NCBI GenBank assembly: GCA_024638815.1
Contig: JAHEJM010000009.1
Location: 12,372-70,844, forward strand
DNA: 58,473 nt
Source: Acidimicrobiales bacterium
GTDB lineage: Bacteria > Actinomycetota > Acidimicrobiia > Acidimicrobiales > SZUA-35
Reading direction: 5' to 3'
Of the stretch, positions 8,900 through 17,989 are shown one piece after another; within the stretch, counting starts at the first letter, position 1; each line of letters opens with the position of its first letter. Below the pieces are notes generated by a model, which ran no database searches, had not been told where the DNA came from, and saw only the letters and a list, made by a program, of their open reading frames with translations. The translations under genes were made by a program, and so were the position numbers.

Positions 8900-9859
8900 T
8901 CAGCCCCTGCCGCCCTCTTCGGGCGAGAGACCGAGGTGGGGGCCGAGTTCCCACATGGAGGCCGGAACCGGGACCCCGGTGGCGTCGAGGATGCGGTTCA
9001 TCATCTCGAAGTTGCCGGCGGCTGCGGCGGCCGGAGCCAGCGCCCGGCCGCCCATGACGTCGGCCACCGACCTCCTCGCCGAGTCCAGGTCGTCGGTCCG
9101 GCCGACGAGAGCGTCGGTGAAAGCCAGCAGGGCGGCCGCATCGTCGCGGCCAACTGCCCGGCGACGATCGCCGATCGCCCGAGGGTCGATGTCGATCTGG
9201 TTGACCTGGGCGCTCGCACGGAGCATGCCGCCGTGGGCGAACAGTCAGAAGAAGCAGCGATTGATCAGTGACGTCCTGGCCGCCACCAGCTCGAGTTGCC
9301 AGCGAGGCAGGCCCTTGACGATCCGGAGGTCGGCCATCTCGGCGTAGCTGAGGTAGAGCGCCCCATGGAGATCGGCCTGGGCGGCATCCTCGCCCGGCAC
9401 CGCCGACAGCGCCGTTGTCGGCCCTGCGGGACCGACGGTTGCGACGTAAGCCGATCGCCGTTTCGCCCCACGACTCACTTGGCCGGTCGGCCGATGCTCG
9501 TCGGTTGCGACGAGTTCGGGCGCCGGGCGACCGATCCCGCGGCAGAACGTGTCGATCGCCGTGGTGCGGGCCACCACACCGACGACTTCGACGAAGGCGG
9601 CCGGCTCACCGAAGACGCCAACATCGTCAACGGTCACGTGGTGGGCCTCGGTTGCGACCCGGGCTGCCACGGCCGACACGGGTTCGGTGATGACGGCGTG
9701 AGCTCCGTCCGTCGAGGCGGTGAAGGCACGGCGAGCCGACTCGGCGATCGCCACCCGTTCGGCAGCCGTCCACCATGTCCCCACCGATCCGATGTTGTCG
9801 ACGGCCCGGATCACGCCGGCCTCGGTATGCGGTGGGACGGTCAACTCGGTACCGGTCAT
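8900..9859 (-). CDS. AhpD/CMD-family protein, probable selenoprotein (in-frame TGA at 9245-9247)
   Basis: Read through one TGA, this is a 319-residue protein. Residues about 17-70 have WWTAAERVAIAESARRAF, then DVGVFGEPAAFVEVVGVVA, and the end of the first part is LELVAARTSLINRCFF. The TGA follows directly, giving C202-F-F-U205, and the same frame continues LFAHGGMLRASAQ. AhpD/carboxymuconolactone decarboxylase proteins carry a redox C-x-x-C (or C-x-x-U) here followed by a conserved His, matching both sides of the TGA. A hairpin with a G in its loop follows at the spacing of bacterial SECIS elements. Start ATG 9859 has GAGGAG upstream and lies 26 bases after the redoxin fragment. A selD fragment lies 2 kb away. 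The alternative is a nonsense mutation in a decaying gene. Confidence 0.72.
9217..9235 (-). promoter_or_regulatory. candidate bacterial SECIS hairpin after the in-frame TGA
   Basis: On the minus strand, starting 10 bases after the TGA, CACGG pairs with CCGTG across a 9-base loop CGGCATGCT. The apical loop begins about 15 bases from the TGA and has G in its second position. The bacterial SECIS model calls for a short stem whose loop starts with G within its first two bases at about 16-37 bases, so this is close to the model. It also codes for the conserved HGGMLR segment. Confidence 0.5.
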
Positions 9860-9885
9860 CTGGTTCGGGTCTCTCCTCGGTGGAC

Positions 9886-10168
9886 TCAGCGGGACAGTTG
9901 TCCGACGATTGCGGTGGCGGTGTCGGGGTCGATCTGGAATCCGTCGAAACAGACCCGGCGCTCGGGGCCGATGATGACCGTCCACGGAGTCCCCCCGGTG
10001 CGATAGTTGCGCATGATATCGGGGGGGCTGCCGTCCCGGCCCGGATCGTGACCGACGGCAAGATCGCTCAGGCCGTGTTGGGCCACCGATGCCAGCGCCC
10101 TCTCGGCGGTGTTCACATCGTGCCCTCGAAAACGGTCTGCACGACGACGAAGGTGACGTCGTCCATGC
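9886..10168 (-). pseudogene. redoxin (thioredoxin-fold) C-terminal fragment with frameshift
   Basis: The frame DDVTFVVVQTVFEG ends at a premature stop. One base inserted at the run 10123-10125 joins it to HDVNTAERALASVAQHG, then YRTGGTPWTVIIGPERRV and the end at 9886. This is the C-terminal half of a redoxin with the cis-Pro motif TPW; in family members the N-terminal half carries the catalytic Cys. That half is absent: on the other strand the mycothione reductase fragment begins at the same place. The fragment precedes the selenoprotein gene by 26 bases, as in an operon of two thiol-redox proteins. Confidence 0.7.
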
Positions 10169-11199
10169 CGGTGCGATGCCTGACCGCCGGCACCGGCAAC
10201 GCCATCATCAACCGCGACTTCGACCACTGGCGCGTGGCGATCGTGGAGCAGGCCGTCTTCGGCGGTACCTGCCTCAATCGTGGGTGCATTCCGTCGAAGA
10301 TGTTCGTCCACACCGCCGACATCGCCGAGACGGTTCGTCGAGCCGGTGCGTTCGGGGTGGACGCCCACCTCGACGGCGCCCGCTGGCCGGATGTGCGAGA
10401 CAGGGTGTTCGGGCGGATCGACCCGCTCGGGCCGGAGAGCGTCGTCAATCGGCAGGCGCAGGCGAACATCGACGTCCACGCCGGCGCGGCCGAGTTCGTC
10501 GACGAGCACACTCTCGCAGTCGACGGGTCGGAGATACGTGGCCACCGGTTCGTCCTCGCTGCGGGCGCTCGCCCGTTTGTCCCGCCGATCGAGGGCCTCG
10601 ACGGGGTCCCTTACCACACCAGCGCAACGATCATGCGCCTCGACCGGCTCCCCGAGCACCTGATCATCATCGGCGGTGGCTTCGTGGCGTCCGAGATGGC
10701 TCACGTCTTCGGAGGTCTCGGCTCGCGGGTTTCGATGGTGGCTCGAGGCGATCGCCTGCTGCTCCACGAGGACGGTGAGGTTTCGGCCCGGTTCACCGAG
10801 CTCTATCGGAAACGCATGGACGTTCACCTCCACAGCACCGTGGCCGGGGTCTCCGAAGTCGATGACGGCCTGCGAGTCGAGGTGCTGGTCGAGGACAGGA
10901 TCGTCGATCTGGTCGGGGACACCCTGCTCGTGGCCACCGGCCGGGTCCCGAACGCCGATCTGCTGAACGTGGCCGCCGCCGGCGTGACGACAGACGAACT
11001 CGGTTTCGTCACCACCGACGAGCAGCTGCGCACCAACGTCGACCACATCTGGGCCATCGGGGATATGACCAATCGAATCCAGCTCAAGCACTACGCCAAT
11101 GCCCAGCTCCCGGCGATCCGACACAACATTCTCCACCCGGACGCGCCCGTCGAGGTCACGCCCCGTCACATCCCCCACGCCGTCTTCGCCGATCCGCAA
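10165..11199 (+). pseudogene. mtr: mycothione reductase, C-terminus missing
   Basis: A pyridine nucleotide-disulphide oxidoreductase that would reduce mycothiol disulphide with NADPH and FAD. Redox-active Cys36 and Cys41 are in GGTCLNRGCIPSK, the NADPH-binding GGGFVASEMAHVF is present, and the FAD motif is at IWAIGDMTN. It follows M. tuberculosis Mtr closely until RHIPHAVFADPQ (about residue 345 of a family length near 460). There the homology stops and SelD sequence begins in another frame. The whole dimerisation domain, including the C-terminal His-Glu pair that completes the active site, is lost. The N-terminal dozen residues also fit poorly, so the 5' end may be cut. It is unlikely to be functional. 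Confidence 0.8.
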
Positions 11200-11201
11200 G
11201 A

Positions 11202-11759
11202 CGCGTCGCCGCCGCCAACTCGGTCTCGGACGTCTACGCCATGGGCGGCCAACCCCTCTTCGCCCTCAACCTTGTGGGGTGGAACACCTCGGAGCTTTCC
11301 TCCGACCTCCTCGCCGAAGTGCTCCTCGGAGCACAGTACGTTGCGGTCGAAGGCGGATTCGTCATCGCAGGCGGACACACCGTGGACGACCCCGAACCGA
11401 AGTTCGGGCTGGCAGTGGTCGGTGAGGCCCATCCGGACCGACTGATCACCAACGCCGGGCTTCGAGCCGGTCAGAGCCTGGTCCTCACCAAGCCATTGGG
11501 AGTCGGCGTCATCACCACTGCGGTCAAGCGGGGTCAGGCCGACCTAGCGGCATTGGACGCCACCGTTGCCGCCATGACGATGCTCAACGCCGATGCGAGC
11601 CGGATCGCGCTCGCTGCGGGCGCCACCGGTGGGACCGACGTCACCGGATTCGGACTCGCCGGCCATCTGGGTCGGGCTGCAATCGAGTCCGAGGTTGACG
11701 TGGCACTGGAGGTCGACCGCCTCCCCACGAAGGGGTCAGGTCGAATGTACCTGCGGTGA
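11202..11759 (+). pseudogene. selD: selenide, water dikinase (SelD) internal fragment
   Basis: The frame reads VAAANSVSDVYAMGGQPLFA directly after the mycothione reductase fragment, then FVIAGGHTVDDPEPKFGLAV, GQSLVLTKPLGVGVITT and GGTDVTGFGLAGHLG. These are central PurM-like blocks of SelD, which makes selenophosphate for Sec-tRNA synthesis. The N-terminal segment with the catalytic Cys/Sec and Lys is missing, and the C-terminus stops after VDRLPTKGSG, well before the usual end. An internal ATG at 11241 does not restore the active site. It is therefore a fragment; a full selD would have to exist elsewhere for the nearby TGA to be decoded. Confidence 0.82.
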
Positions 11760-11764
11760 GCCGT

Positions 11765-11800
11765 GGGTTCATTCCCGCGCTCCGCAGGGATCATGAACCC
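11765..11800. terminator. long imperfect inverted repeat after the selD fragment
   Basis: GGGTTCAT at 11765-11772 pairs with ATGAACCC at 11793-11800, with extra pairing inside (CCC/GGG) and a GC-rich loop. No T run follows, so it is terminator-like rather than a classical intrinsic terminator. It lies 5 bases after the stop that ends the selD fragment. Bases 11801-11952 show nothing else recognisable. Confidence 0.4.
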
Positions 11801-11952
11801 CTTCGACTGGACCCGTTTCCCAGGGTATTCCGTAGCGAAATGTCGCCGAGGAACTCCGGCGTCACCAAGAGAGGCCGGGTCGTCTCCTATGACGACAAGA
11901 CGTCGGTGAGGTTTGAGGTCTGAGATTCGGCATCCGTCGATAATCTGCCGGC

Positions 11953-12360
11953 ATGGAATCCGAGGTTCTGCGTATTACCACCGGCCGGCGTCGTTCCGTT
12001 GTCGACTTGACGGGCGAAATCGCCGGTTTCGTAGCGGGGCGGGGTGATGGCCTCTTGTCGGTGTTCGTGCCCCATGCCACCGCCGGGCTGGCGATCATCG
12101 AGACGGGAGCCGGGAGCGACGCCGACTTCCTCGATCGGATCGATGCGCTCCTGCCGCGAGACGACAGCCTCTACCGGCACCGCCACGGCAGTCCCGGCCA
12201 CGGGGCCGACCATGTGCTGCCCGGCTTCGTGTCGCCGTCGCTCACGATCCCAGTGGTCGACGGCGACATGACGCTGGGGACCTGGCAGTCCGTCGTGCTG
12301 ATCGACACGAACGAGGACAACCCGGAACGGCGGATTCGTCTCAGCTTCCTGCCCGGATGA
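11953..12360 (+). CDS. YjbQ/UPF0047 family protein
   Basis: A 135-residue protein of normal family length. Family signatures are VPHATAGLAIIE (residues 36-47), HGADHVLPGF and GTWQSVVLIDTNEDNPERRI near the end. The conserved His residues and the Glu are thought to bind metal in the trimer. E. coli YjbQ has weak thiamine-phosphate synthase activity, but the physiological role is not settled. Start ATG 11953 fits the family N-terminus. It sits between the eroded region and the GH15 gene, 97 bases apart, with no clear operon partner. Confidence 0.9.
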   Translation: MESEVLRITTGRRRSVVDLTGEIAGFVAGRGDGLLSVFVPHATAGLAIIETGAGSDADFLDRIDALLPRDDSLYRHRHGSPGHGADHVLPGFVSPSLTIPVVDGDMTLGTWQSVVLIDTNEDNPERRIRLSFLPG

Positions 12361-12457
12361 CCGGGCCGCTGCTGGAACAAACGCGACGAAGTCGACGGAT
12401 CTGGTCCCTTGCTGCGGTCGAGGCGTAACGAAATCGCTGGTCAACGAACTAGAACTC

Positions 12458-14278
12458 ATGACCAGCACACCGATCGCCGACTACGCCCTGCTGTCCGACT
12501 GCCACTCGGCCGCCCTGGTGTCTCGAACCGGCTCGATCGACTGGCTGTGCCTCCCTCGCTTCGACTCGCCGTCCGTGTTCGGCCGAATCCTCGGCGAGTC
12601 GGCCGGGCATTGGTCGATCCGCCCAGCCGGCGAGTTCGACGTCACCCGTCGCTACGTCGATGACACGTTGATCCTCGAGACGACGTTCCGGACCGGATCG
12701 GGCGTGGTCACACTCACCGACGCCCTCGCCGTGCCCCGAACCGCTGATGGGCACGACCTCGGCGCCGACGCTCCCCACGCCGTACTCCGGCGCATCGACG
12801 GAGTGGAGGGCAGTGTCGATATGGTCATCGAGTTCCGCCCGCGACCAGAGTACGGCCTGGTCGAGCCGTTGCTGTGCGCCGATGAAGGCGGCGTCATCAC
12901 CCGAGGCAGTCCAGCACGGTTGGGTCTGTCATGCGACCTTCCGCTGGACATCACCAGTGGTGTCGCCCACGCAGCGTTCACGGTCACGCCGGGCGATCGA
13001 GTGTCGCTCGCGCTGACCTACGCCGACAGCTCGCACCCTGTCCCGGCCCTGATGTCGCCACCGGAGATCGAGGAGGCACTCGACGACACGATGCAGGCAT
13101 GGTCGCTATGGTCTCGGGAGCACCAGGGCTACGAAGGTCCGTGGAAACAACTCGTATGGCTGAGCGGCCGCGTGCTCTACGGCCTGACCTATCAGCCGAC
13201 CGGTGCGATTGTCGCTGCCCCGACCACCTCGCTCCCCGAGGAGGTCGGCGGAGAGCGCAACTGGGACTACCGCTTCGCCTGGGTCCGTGACGCCTCGTTC
13301 ACGCTCAATGCGCTGTGGGTCGCGGCATGCCCGGACGAGGGCGATCGGTTCTTCCAGTGGATGATCGATGCGGCGGCGACGAACGTCGCTCGGGGTGCTC
13401 CGCTCCAGATCATGTTCGGCATCGGTGGGGAGCACGACTTGACAGAACGCGAGCTGCCCCACCTCGAAGGCTGGCGAGACAGCGCTCCGGTTCGGGTCGG
13501 CAACGGTGCCTGGGACCAGGCCCAGCTCGACGTCTATGGCGAGCTGTTGGACGCAGCACATCGGTTGCGCTATCACATCGACTTCGATGCCACGACCCGC
13601 CAGTTCCTCGTCGACGTCGCCGACGCCGCAACCCGGCGCTGGGAGGAGACCGATCAGGGTATCTGGGAGGTGCGGGGCGGGCCGCGCCACTTCACGTACT
13701 CGAAGGTCATGTGCTGGGTGGCCCTCGACCGGGCCATCAAGCTCGCCGAGTTGCTTTCCGCCGAGGACCGAGTGCCGGCGTGGACCACGATTCGCGATCG
13801 CATCCGATCGGAGGTACTCGCACGTGGCTGGAGCGAGCGCATCGGTGCCTTCACCCAGGCGTTCGACGGCGACGAGCTCGATGCATCGGTGCTCATGATG
13901 CCGATCGTCGGGTTCATCGAGGCAACCGATCGGCGGATGGTGTCGACGCTCGACGCGATCGACGCGCAGTTGACCGATCCGCGGGGTCTCGTGTACCGCT
14001 ATCTCGGCGCCGACGACGGGCTGGCCGGTGAGGAGGGCACGTTCGTGCTCTGCACGTTCTGGTTGGCGCAGAGCCTGGCGCTCGCCGGTCGGCCGGCCGA
14101 CGCCCGGGCGGTCATGGAGCGGATCCTCCCGTACTTCAACGACGTCGGGCTGATGGCCGAGGAGGTCGATCCGCAGAGCGGGGACCTGCTCGGCAACTTC
14201 CCGCAGGCGTTCAGCCACATCGGGCTCGTCAACGCCGCGTGGGCAATCGCCGAGGCCGAGTCGCAGGCCACGCCCTGA
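12458..14278 (+). CDS. glycoside hydrolase family 15 (glucoamylase/trehalase type)
   Basis: A 606-residue cytoplasmic enzyme. The N-terminal super-beta-sandwich begins IADYALLSDCHSAALVSRTG and GSIDWLCLPRFDSPSVF. The (alpha/alpha)6 barrel begins near residue 260 with NWDYRFAWVRDASFTL, which carries substrate-binding residues. The end GNFPQAFSHIGLVNAAW is the usual GH15 C-terminal active-site region. Actinobacterial members include trehalases and alpha-glucosidases, so a trehalose or glucan substrate is likely but not provable. No signal peptide. No strong ribosome site precedes ATG 12458, but the N-terminus matches the family. Confidence 0.9.
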   Translation: MTSTPIADYALLSDCHSAALVSRTGSIDWLCLPRFDSPSVFGRILGESAGHWSIRPAGEFDVTRRYVDDTLILETTFRTGSGVVTLTDALAVPRTADGHDLGADAPHAVLRRIDGVEGSVDMVIEFRPRPEYGLVEPLLCADEGGVITRGSPARLGLSCDLPLDITSGVAHAAFTVTPGDRVSLALTYADSSHPVPALMSPPEIEEALDDTMQAWSLWSREHQGYEGPWKQLVWLSGRVLYGLTYQPTGAIVAAPTTSLPEEVGGERNWDYRFAWVRDASFTLNALWVAACPDEGDRFFQWMIDAAATNVARGAPLQIMFGIGGEHDLTERELPHLEGWRDSAPVRVGNGAWDQAQLDVYGELLDAAHRLRYHIDFDATTRQFLVDVADAATRRWEETDQGIWEVRGGPRHFTYSKVMCWVALDRAIKLAELLSAEDRVPAWTTIRDRIRSEVLARGWSERIGAFTQAFDGDELDASVLMMPIVGFIEATDRRMVSTLDAIDAQLTDPRGLVYRYLGADDGLAGEEGTFVLCTFWLAQSLALAGRPADARAVMERILPYFNDVGLMAEEVDPQSGDLLGNFPQAFSHIGLVNAAWAIAEAESQATP

Positions 14279-14280
14279 GC

Positions 14281-14600
14281 CGGCAGGTCGAGTCGTCGAC
14301 GTCGTGGGCATTCCGGTGCATGTGGAGCAACCTCTCCGAAGATCTCGAGATCGCTGTCGCTCGACACCAGCTCACCGTCTTGGGGCGCCACCTCGACCGA
14401 CCTGCGATCAAGGACCGTGACCGGACCCGCGCCGCGCGATCGCAGCTGCCCTCCCCTACGATCGTAGACAACGCTGGAACGTGACCGCCGAGACGTTGCA
14501 GCAGTGGCACCTTCGCCGAATGGCGCGGCTCTGGACCCAACCGCCACCACATCTGGCCGGCCATCCACAGCCACCAGGGTCAGCCGTTTCCTTGATGAAT
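14281..14600 (+). pseudogene. decayed integrase-core (IS481/IS3-like) transposase, N-terminal part
   Basis: Three frames in succession give one familiar protein. First SEDLEIAVARHQLTVLGRHLDRPAIKDRDR, cited here in part; then, shifted near 14455, YDRRQRWNVTAETLQQWH and RRMARLWTQPPPH; then GRPSTATRVSRFLDEY. This order (LRHQLxVL, RPxIxxxDR, VTxETLLRWHR, GRP) is that of actinobacterial rve-type transposases before their DDE domain. The catalytic domain is absent and the sequence stops about 60 bases before the tRNA-Asn 3' end. Clear inverted repeats were not found. Confidence 0.65.
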
Positions 14601-14610
14601 ACTGTTCGGC

Positions 14611-14643
14611 GGAAAGAAACCCTCTCCCCTGGTCGGTGAGAGG
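14611..14643 (-). terminator. intrinsic terminator of tRNA-Asn
   Basis: On the minus strand, downstream of the tRNA, CCTCTC (14638-14643) pairs with GAGAGG (14621-14626). The T-rich run GTTTCTTTCC follows at 14611-14620. Confidence 0.65.
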
Positions 14644-14663
14644 TTGTTTCTCTTGGCGGGAGA

Positions 14664-14739
14664 TGGCTCCGGGGGTGAGGCTCGAACTCACGACCCACTG
14701 ATTAACAGTCAGTTGCTCTGCCAACTGAGCTACCCCGGA
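14664..14739 (-). tRNA. tRNA-Asn (GTT)
   Basis: The minus strand folds as a full cloverleaf. The acceptor stem is TCCGGGG with CCCCGGA, the D arm contains GCTCAGTTGGCAGAGC, and the anticodon loop is CTGTTAA with anticodon GTT. The T arm is GTGAGTTCGAGCCTCAC, and discriminator G is followed by an encoded CCA. It is transcribed away from sigA's 3' end, and a transposase remnant lies just downstream, a common situation at tRNA genes. Confidence 0.97.
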
Positions 14740-14827
14740 TGGCGAACGTCAGGATACCAAGAACCGGGGCTGTCCCGATGACAATTCGGCGATCGAACCG
14801 TTCGGCTGGACGACGACAACCGCCAAT

Positions 14828-16054
14828 TCAGTCGAGATAGTCGCGTAGGCGGTCACTACGCAGCGGATGGCGGAGCTTGGCCAAGGTCTTGGACTCGATC
14901 TGGCGGATACGTTCCCGGGTCACGCCGAACTCCTTGCCCACCTCCTCCAGCGTTCGGGGCCTTCCGTCCTCGAGCCCGAACCGAAGCCGTACCACCTCGG
15001 ATTCCCGTTCCGAGAGATCACCAAGGACATCCCTGACCGCCTGCTCCAGGAGCTTGCGGGCCGCCACGTCGAGCGGTGCCGCCCCCTGATCGGCGATGAA
15101 ATCCGCCATGGACGTGTCGTCTTCGTCACCGATGGGGGTGTCGAGCGACAGCGGGTCCTGGGAGGCGATGCGCAGCACCTCCTCCACCTTGTCCTCGGGC
15201 AGGTCGACCTCCCGGGCCAGCTCGGCGATGGTTGGATCCCGTTCCAATCGATGGGCCAGCATGCGCTGGGCCCGGATCACCTTGTTGATGGATTCGACCA
15301 TGTGCACCGGAACCCGGATGGTGCGGGACTGATCGGCGATCGCCCGGGTGATGGCCTGACGAATCCACCACGTGGCGTAGGTGGAGAACTTGAACCCCTT
15401 GGTGTAGTCGAACTTCTGCACCGCCCGCATCAGCCCGAGGTTGCCCTCCTGGATGAGGTCGAGAATGGCCACGCCCCGACCAACATGGCGCTTGGCGATC
15501 GACACCACCAGCCTCAGATTGGCCGAGGTGAGGTCCTGACGGGCGGCGTCGCCGTCGGCGACGAGCCGGCGAAGCCGTCGCTGCTTGTCGTCGGCGACAT
15601 CTCGCCACGTCCCCGACTCGATGAGGCTGGAGATCTCGTTGGCGGCGTCGGTCCCGGCCTCGATACGTTTGGCCAGCTGAACCTCCTCCGCCGCCGTCAG
15701 GAGCGGCACCTTGCCGATCTCCTTCAGATACATCCGGACCGGATCGGATGATCCGCTGGCCCTGGCCATGGCCACTGCGGCCGTACGAGCCGGGTCCATT
15801 CGACGGCGGCGACGACGGCCGCCGAAGCCGTCGAGCTCGGTCACATCCACCGGCTCCTCGTCGAAGGCGATGCTCTCTTCGGACATGAAATCCCGGAGCT
15901 CGGCCAACACATCTGGGCTGAGTTCGACCCGGGGCATGACCTCGACCACGTCGTCCATATTCAGAGGACGGCCGCGTTTGGCCCGCAGCAACAATCGTTG
16001 CTTGTTCTCCTCGGACACGACCGGGGTCTCGGCGGAATGCGGCAGGTCGGTCAA
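14828..16054 (-). CDS. sigA: primary sigma factor (RpoD/SigA)
   Basis: A 408-residue sigma-70. A variable acidic N-terminus is followed by region 1.2 ([18 protein letters not shown]) and regions 2.1-2.4 ([36 protein letters not shown]). Region 3 and a C-terminal region 4.2 helix-turn-helix ([19 protein letters not shown], ending RLRDYLD) complete it. All core-binding and -10/-35 recognition blocks are intact, so this is the housekeeping sigma factor. The TTG start at 16054 overlaps the dnaG stop by four bases (TTGA), so translation is coupled, like the dnaG-rpoD order of many bacteria. Confidence 0.97.
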   Translation of the reverse strand: MTDLPHSAETPVVSEENKQRLLLRAKRGRPLNMDDVVEVMPRVELSPDVLAELRDFMSEESIAFDEEPVDVTELDGFGGRRRRRRMDPARTAAVAMARASGSSDPVRMYLKEIGKVPLLTAAEEVQLAKRIEAGTDAANEISSLIESGTWRDVADDKQRRLRRLVADGDAARQDLTSANLRLVVSIAKRHVGRGVAILDLIQEGNLGLMRAVQKFDYTKGFKFSTYATWWIRQAITRAIADQSRTIRVPVHMVESINKVIRAQRMLAHRLERDPTIAELAREVDLPEDKVEEVLRIASQDPLSLDTPIGDEDDTSMADFIADQGAAPLDVAARKLLEQAVRDVLGDLSERESEVVRLRFGLEDGRPRTLEEVGKEFGVTRERIRQIESKTLAKLRHPLRSDRLRDYLD

Positions 16055-17838
16055 ACAGACTCCTCGTCAGGCTCCTCGAACCAACCTAGCAAGTCTCGTA
16101 GAGCCCGTGCCTGTCGAGACGGATCCCGAACCTCCTCCAGCTTGAGGCGCAGCCATGTGTGATGACGGAAGATCTCGGCCTGTTCGTCGGCGACGGCCCG
16201 GACCAGCTCCTGTTTGGATTCGTTCATCGTCCGTTCCAGAAACGACTCCCACAGGCGGGCGGCGACCTCCATGGCCGGGGCTTGGGTCTCCTCCACCGAC
16301 AGGCGCTGGACCAGACCGGCCACCTCGGGGCCTCCCTGCTCGATCACCTCGTGTAGCGTCGAGCAGCGAATCACCAGATCGTAGACGGTGCCGCACAGCT
16401 CGTCTTCGAACAGCTCGGACACCACGAGCGGTTCTATCTCGTCCTGATGGTGAACCGCCAGTTTGAGGGCTTCCAGTTCTCGACCAGGCGTTCTGGTCAG
16501 CGATGTCGAGACCTCGCCTGTGGCCCCGACCTTCGAGGCACGCTGAGACGATGTTTTTGCCGACTTCGGCCTGCCGAGCTGGGCTCGGAGCAGGTCGATC
16601 TGGATTCGGGTCCGGGTGGCCACCTCCATCACGTATTGGTCCCGAACCAGCGGGTCGGGGTGTTCGGCGATCATGGCCAGGGAGTGTTCGGCGGCCCTGG
16701 CTCGACCTTCGGCCGAGGCCAGATCGGCTTGCTCGAAGACGCGATCGACTCGGAACTGAAGGAAGGGTCGTGCCTGCTCGATGGAACGGCGGAGCTCCTC
16801 CGGGTCTTTGCGGCCGAGATCGCCGGGATCGATTCCGGGCGGAAGATCGGCCACGGCTACATCAAGGCCGTGGGTACGCTCCCATTCGTAGAACCGGGCA
16901 GCCGCGTCCTGGCCGGCGGTGTCGGCGTCGAAGGCCAGAACCACCCGTCCGGCGAAGCGGCGAAGCAGCTTGACATGATCCTCGGTCAGGGCCGTGCCAC
17001 AGGTGGCCACCGCTCGGCCCATTCCGGCCTGAAAGAAGGCGATGACGTCGGTGTAGCCCTCGCACACGATGGCTTGATCATGTTCGACGATGGCCGCCTT
17101 GGCCCAGTTGAGCCCATAGAGCAGACGGCTCTTGGCATAGATGGTCGATTCCGACGAATTCTTGTACTTCGGACCCTCGTCATCGGGTAGTTTCCGCCCC
17201 CCGAATCCCACCGGCTCCCCTTGGGCGTCGTACACGGGAAACATGATCCGACGCCGGAAGGCGTCCTGCTGGCGGCCCCGCCGATTCACGAAACCGAGCC
17301 CGGAATCGCTCAACTCCCGGTTCGACAACTTCAACGCCCGGGCCAGTTCATCCCAGCCGTCGGGGGCCCAACCGATCTTGAAACTGCGGACCAGGTCACC
17401 GTCGTAGCCGCGATGGCGCAGGTAGGCCCGGGCCGCAGCGGCGTCGTCGGCCGACAGGAGCCGCTGGTGGTACCACTCGATGGCGTCACCCACCGCGGCC
17501 TGGAGCTTGGTCTTGCGTCGTCGGTTCTCGCCCTGATCGGCGTCGGTGTAGCGAAGGGTGATGTTGGCCCGGTTGGCCAGCCATTCGACTGCACCGACGA
17601 AGTCCAGCTGCTCCTTGTCCCGGACAAAGGTGATGACATCACCCTTCTGGCCACAGCCGAAACAGTAGTAGAGGCCTTCCTCGGAGTTGACCGAGAACGA
17701 GGGCGTCTTCTCCGTATGGAATGGGCACAGTCCGGTGAACCGCCGGCCGACACGGCGAAGCTGGGTGTACTGACCGACAATGGCAACGATGTCGCTGTCA
17801 CTGCGGACCCGGCCGATGTCCTCGTCCACGATGCCCAC
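16051..17838 (-). CDS. dnaG: DNA primase
   Basis: A 595-residue primase that makes RNA primers for replication. The zinc-binding domain has Cys38, His41, Cys59 and Cys62 (CPFH...CFGC). The RNA-polymerase domain includes [10 protein letters not shown] and [16 protein letters not shown]. The TOPRIM core follows with [15 protein letters not shown] and [13 protein letters not shown]. The C-terminal helicase-interacting domain is present but divergent. The GTG start at 17838 matches the usual N-terminus ([19 protein letters not shown]). It is upstream of and coupled to sigA. Confidence 0.97.
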   Translation of the reverse strand: MGIVDEDIGRVRSDSDIVAIVGQYTQLRRVGRRFTGLCPFHTEKTPSFSVNSEEGLYYCFGCGQKGDVITFVRDKEQLDFVGAVEWLANRANITLRYTDADQGENRRRKTKLQAAVGDAIEWYHQRLLSADDAAAARAYLRHRGYDGDLVRSFKIGWAPDGWDELARALKLSNRELSDSGLGFVNRRGRQQDAFRRRIMFPVYDAQGEPVGFGGRKLPDDEGPKYKNSSESTIYAKSRLLYGLNWAKAAIVEHDQAIVCEGYTDVIAFFQAGMGRAVATCGTALTEDHVKLLRRFAGRVVLAFDADTAGQDAAARFYEWERTHGLDVAVADLPPGIDPGDLGRKDPEELRRSIEQARPFLQFRVDRVFEQADLASAEGRARAAEHSLAMIAEHPDPLVRDQYVMEVATRTRIQIDLLRAQLGRPKSAKTSSQRASKVGATGEVSTSLTRTPGRELEALKLAVHHQDEIEPLVVSELFEDELCGTVYDLVIRCSTLHEVIEQGGPEVAGLVQRLSVEETQAPAMEVAARLWESFLERTMNESKQELVRAVADEQAEIFRHHTWLRLKLEEVRDPSRQARALRDLLGWFEEPDEESV

Positions 17839-17946
17839 TGAGCACCAAAGCTACCCCTCCGGACCATCGGTTGCGAGCCGCCCCGGTCCCCGGTTCACGG
17901 CATCACCGGCGGCGCGTTGAACGCTTCGGCGTCCTCCGCACCGATC

Positions 17947-17968
17947 CCCCGACCCCTCTCGGTCGGGG
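17947..17968. terminator. hairpin downstream of glyS
   Basis: CCCCGACC pairs perfectly with GGTCGGGG across a 6-base loop in the 151-bp gap between glyS and dnaG. There is no T run on the minus strand, so it may be a factor-assisted terminator or RNA-stabilising hairpin. Confidence 0.45.
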
Positions 17969-17989
17969 AAACGCGCGCCTGATGTCGGA

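Noticed and set aside
9245-9247. TGA treated as the end of one gene with a second gene starting at 9226
   Set aside because: Frame, family alignment and the position of the redox motif all continue across the codon; read-through is the better model, though a nonsense mutation cannot be excluded.
11241-11759. SelD starting at ATG 11241 as a functional short protein
   Set aside because: It would lack the catalytic Cys/Sec and Lys and the normal C-terminus, so it is annotated as a fragment.
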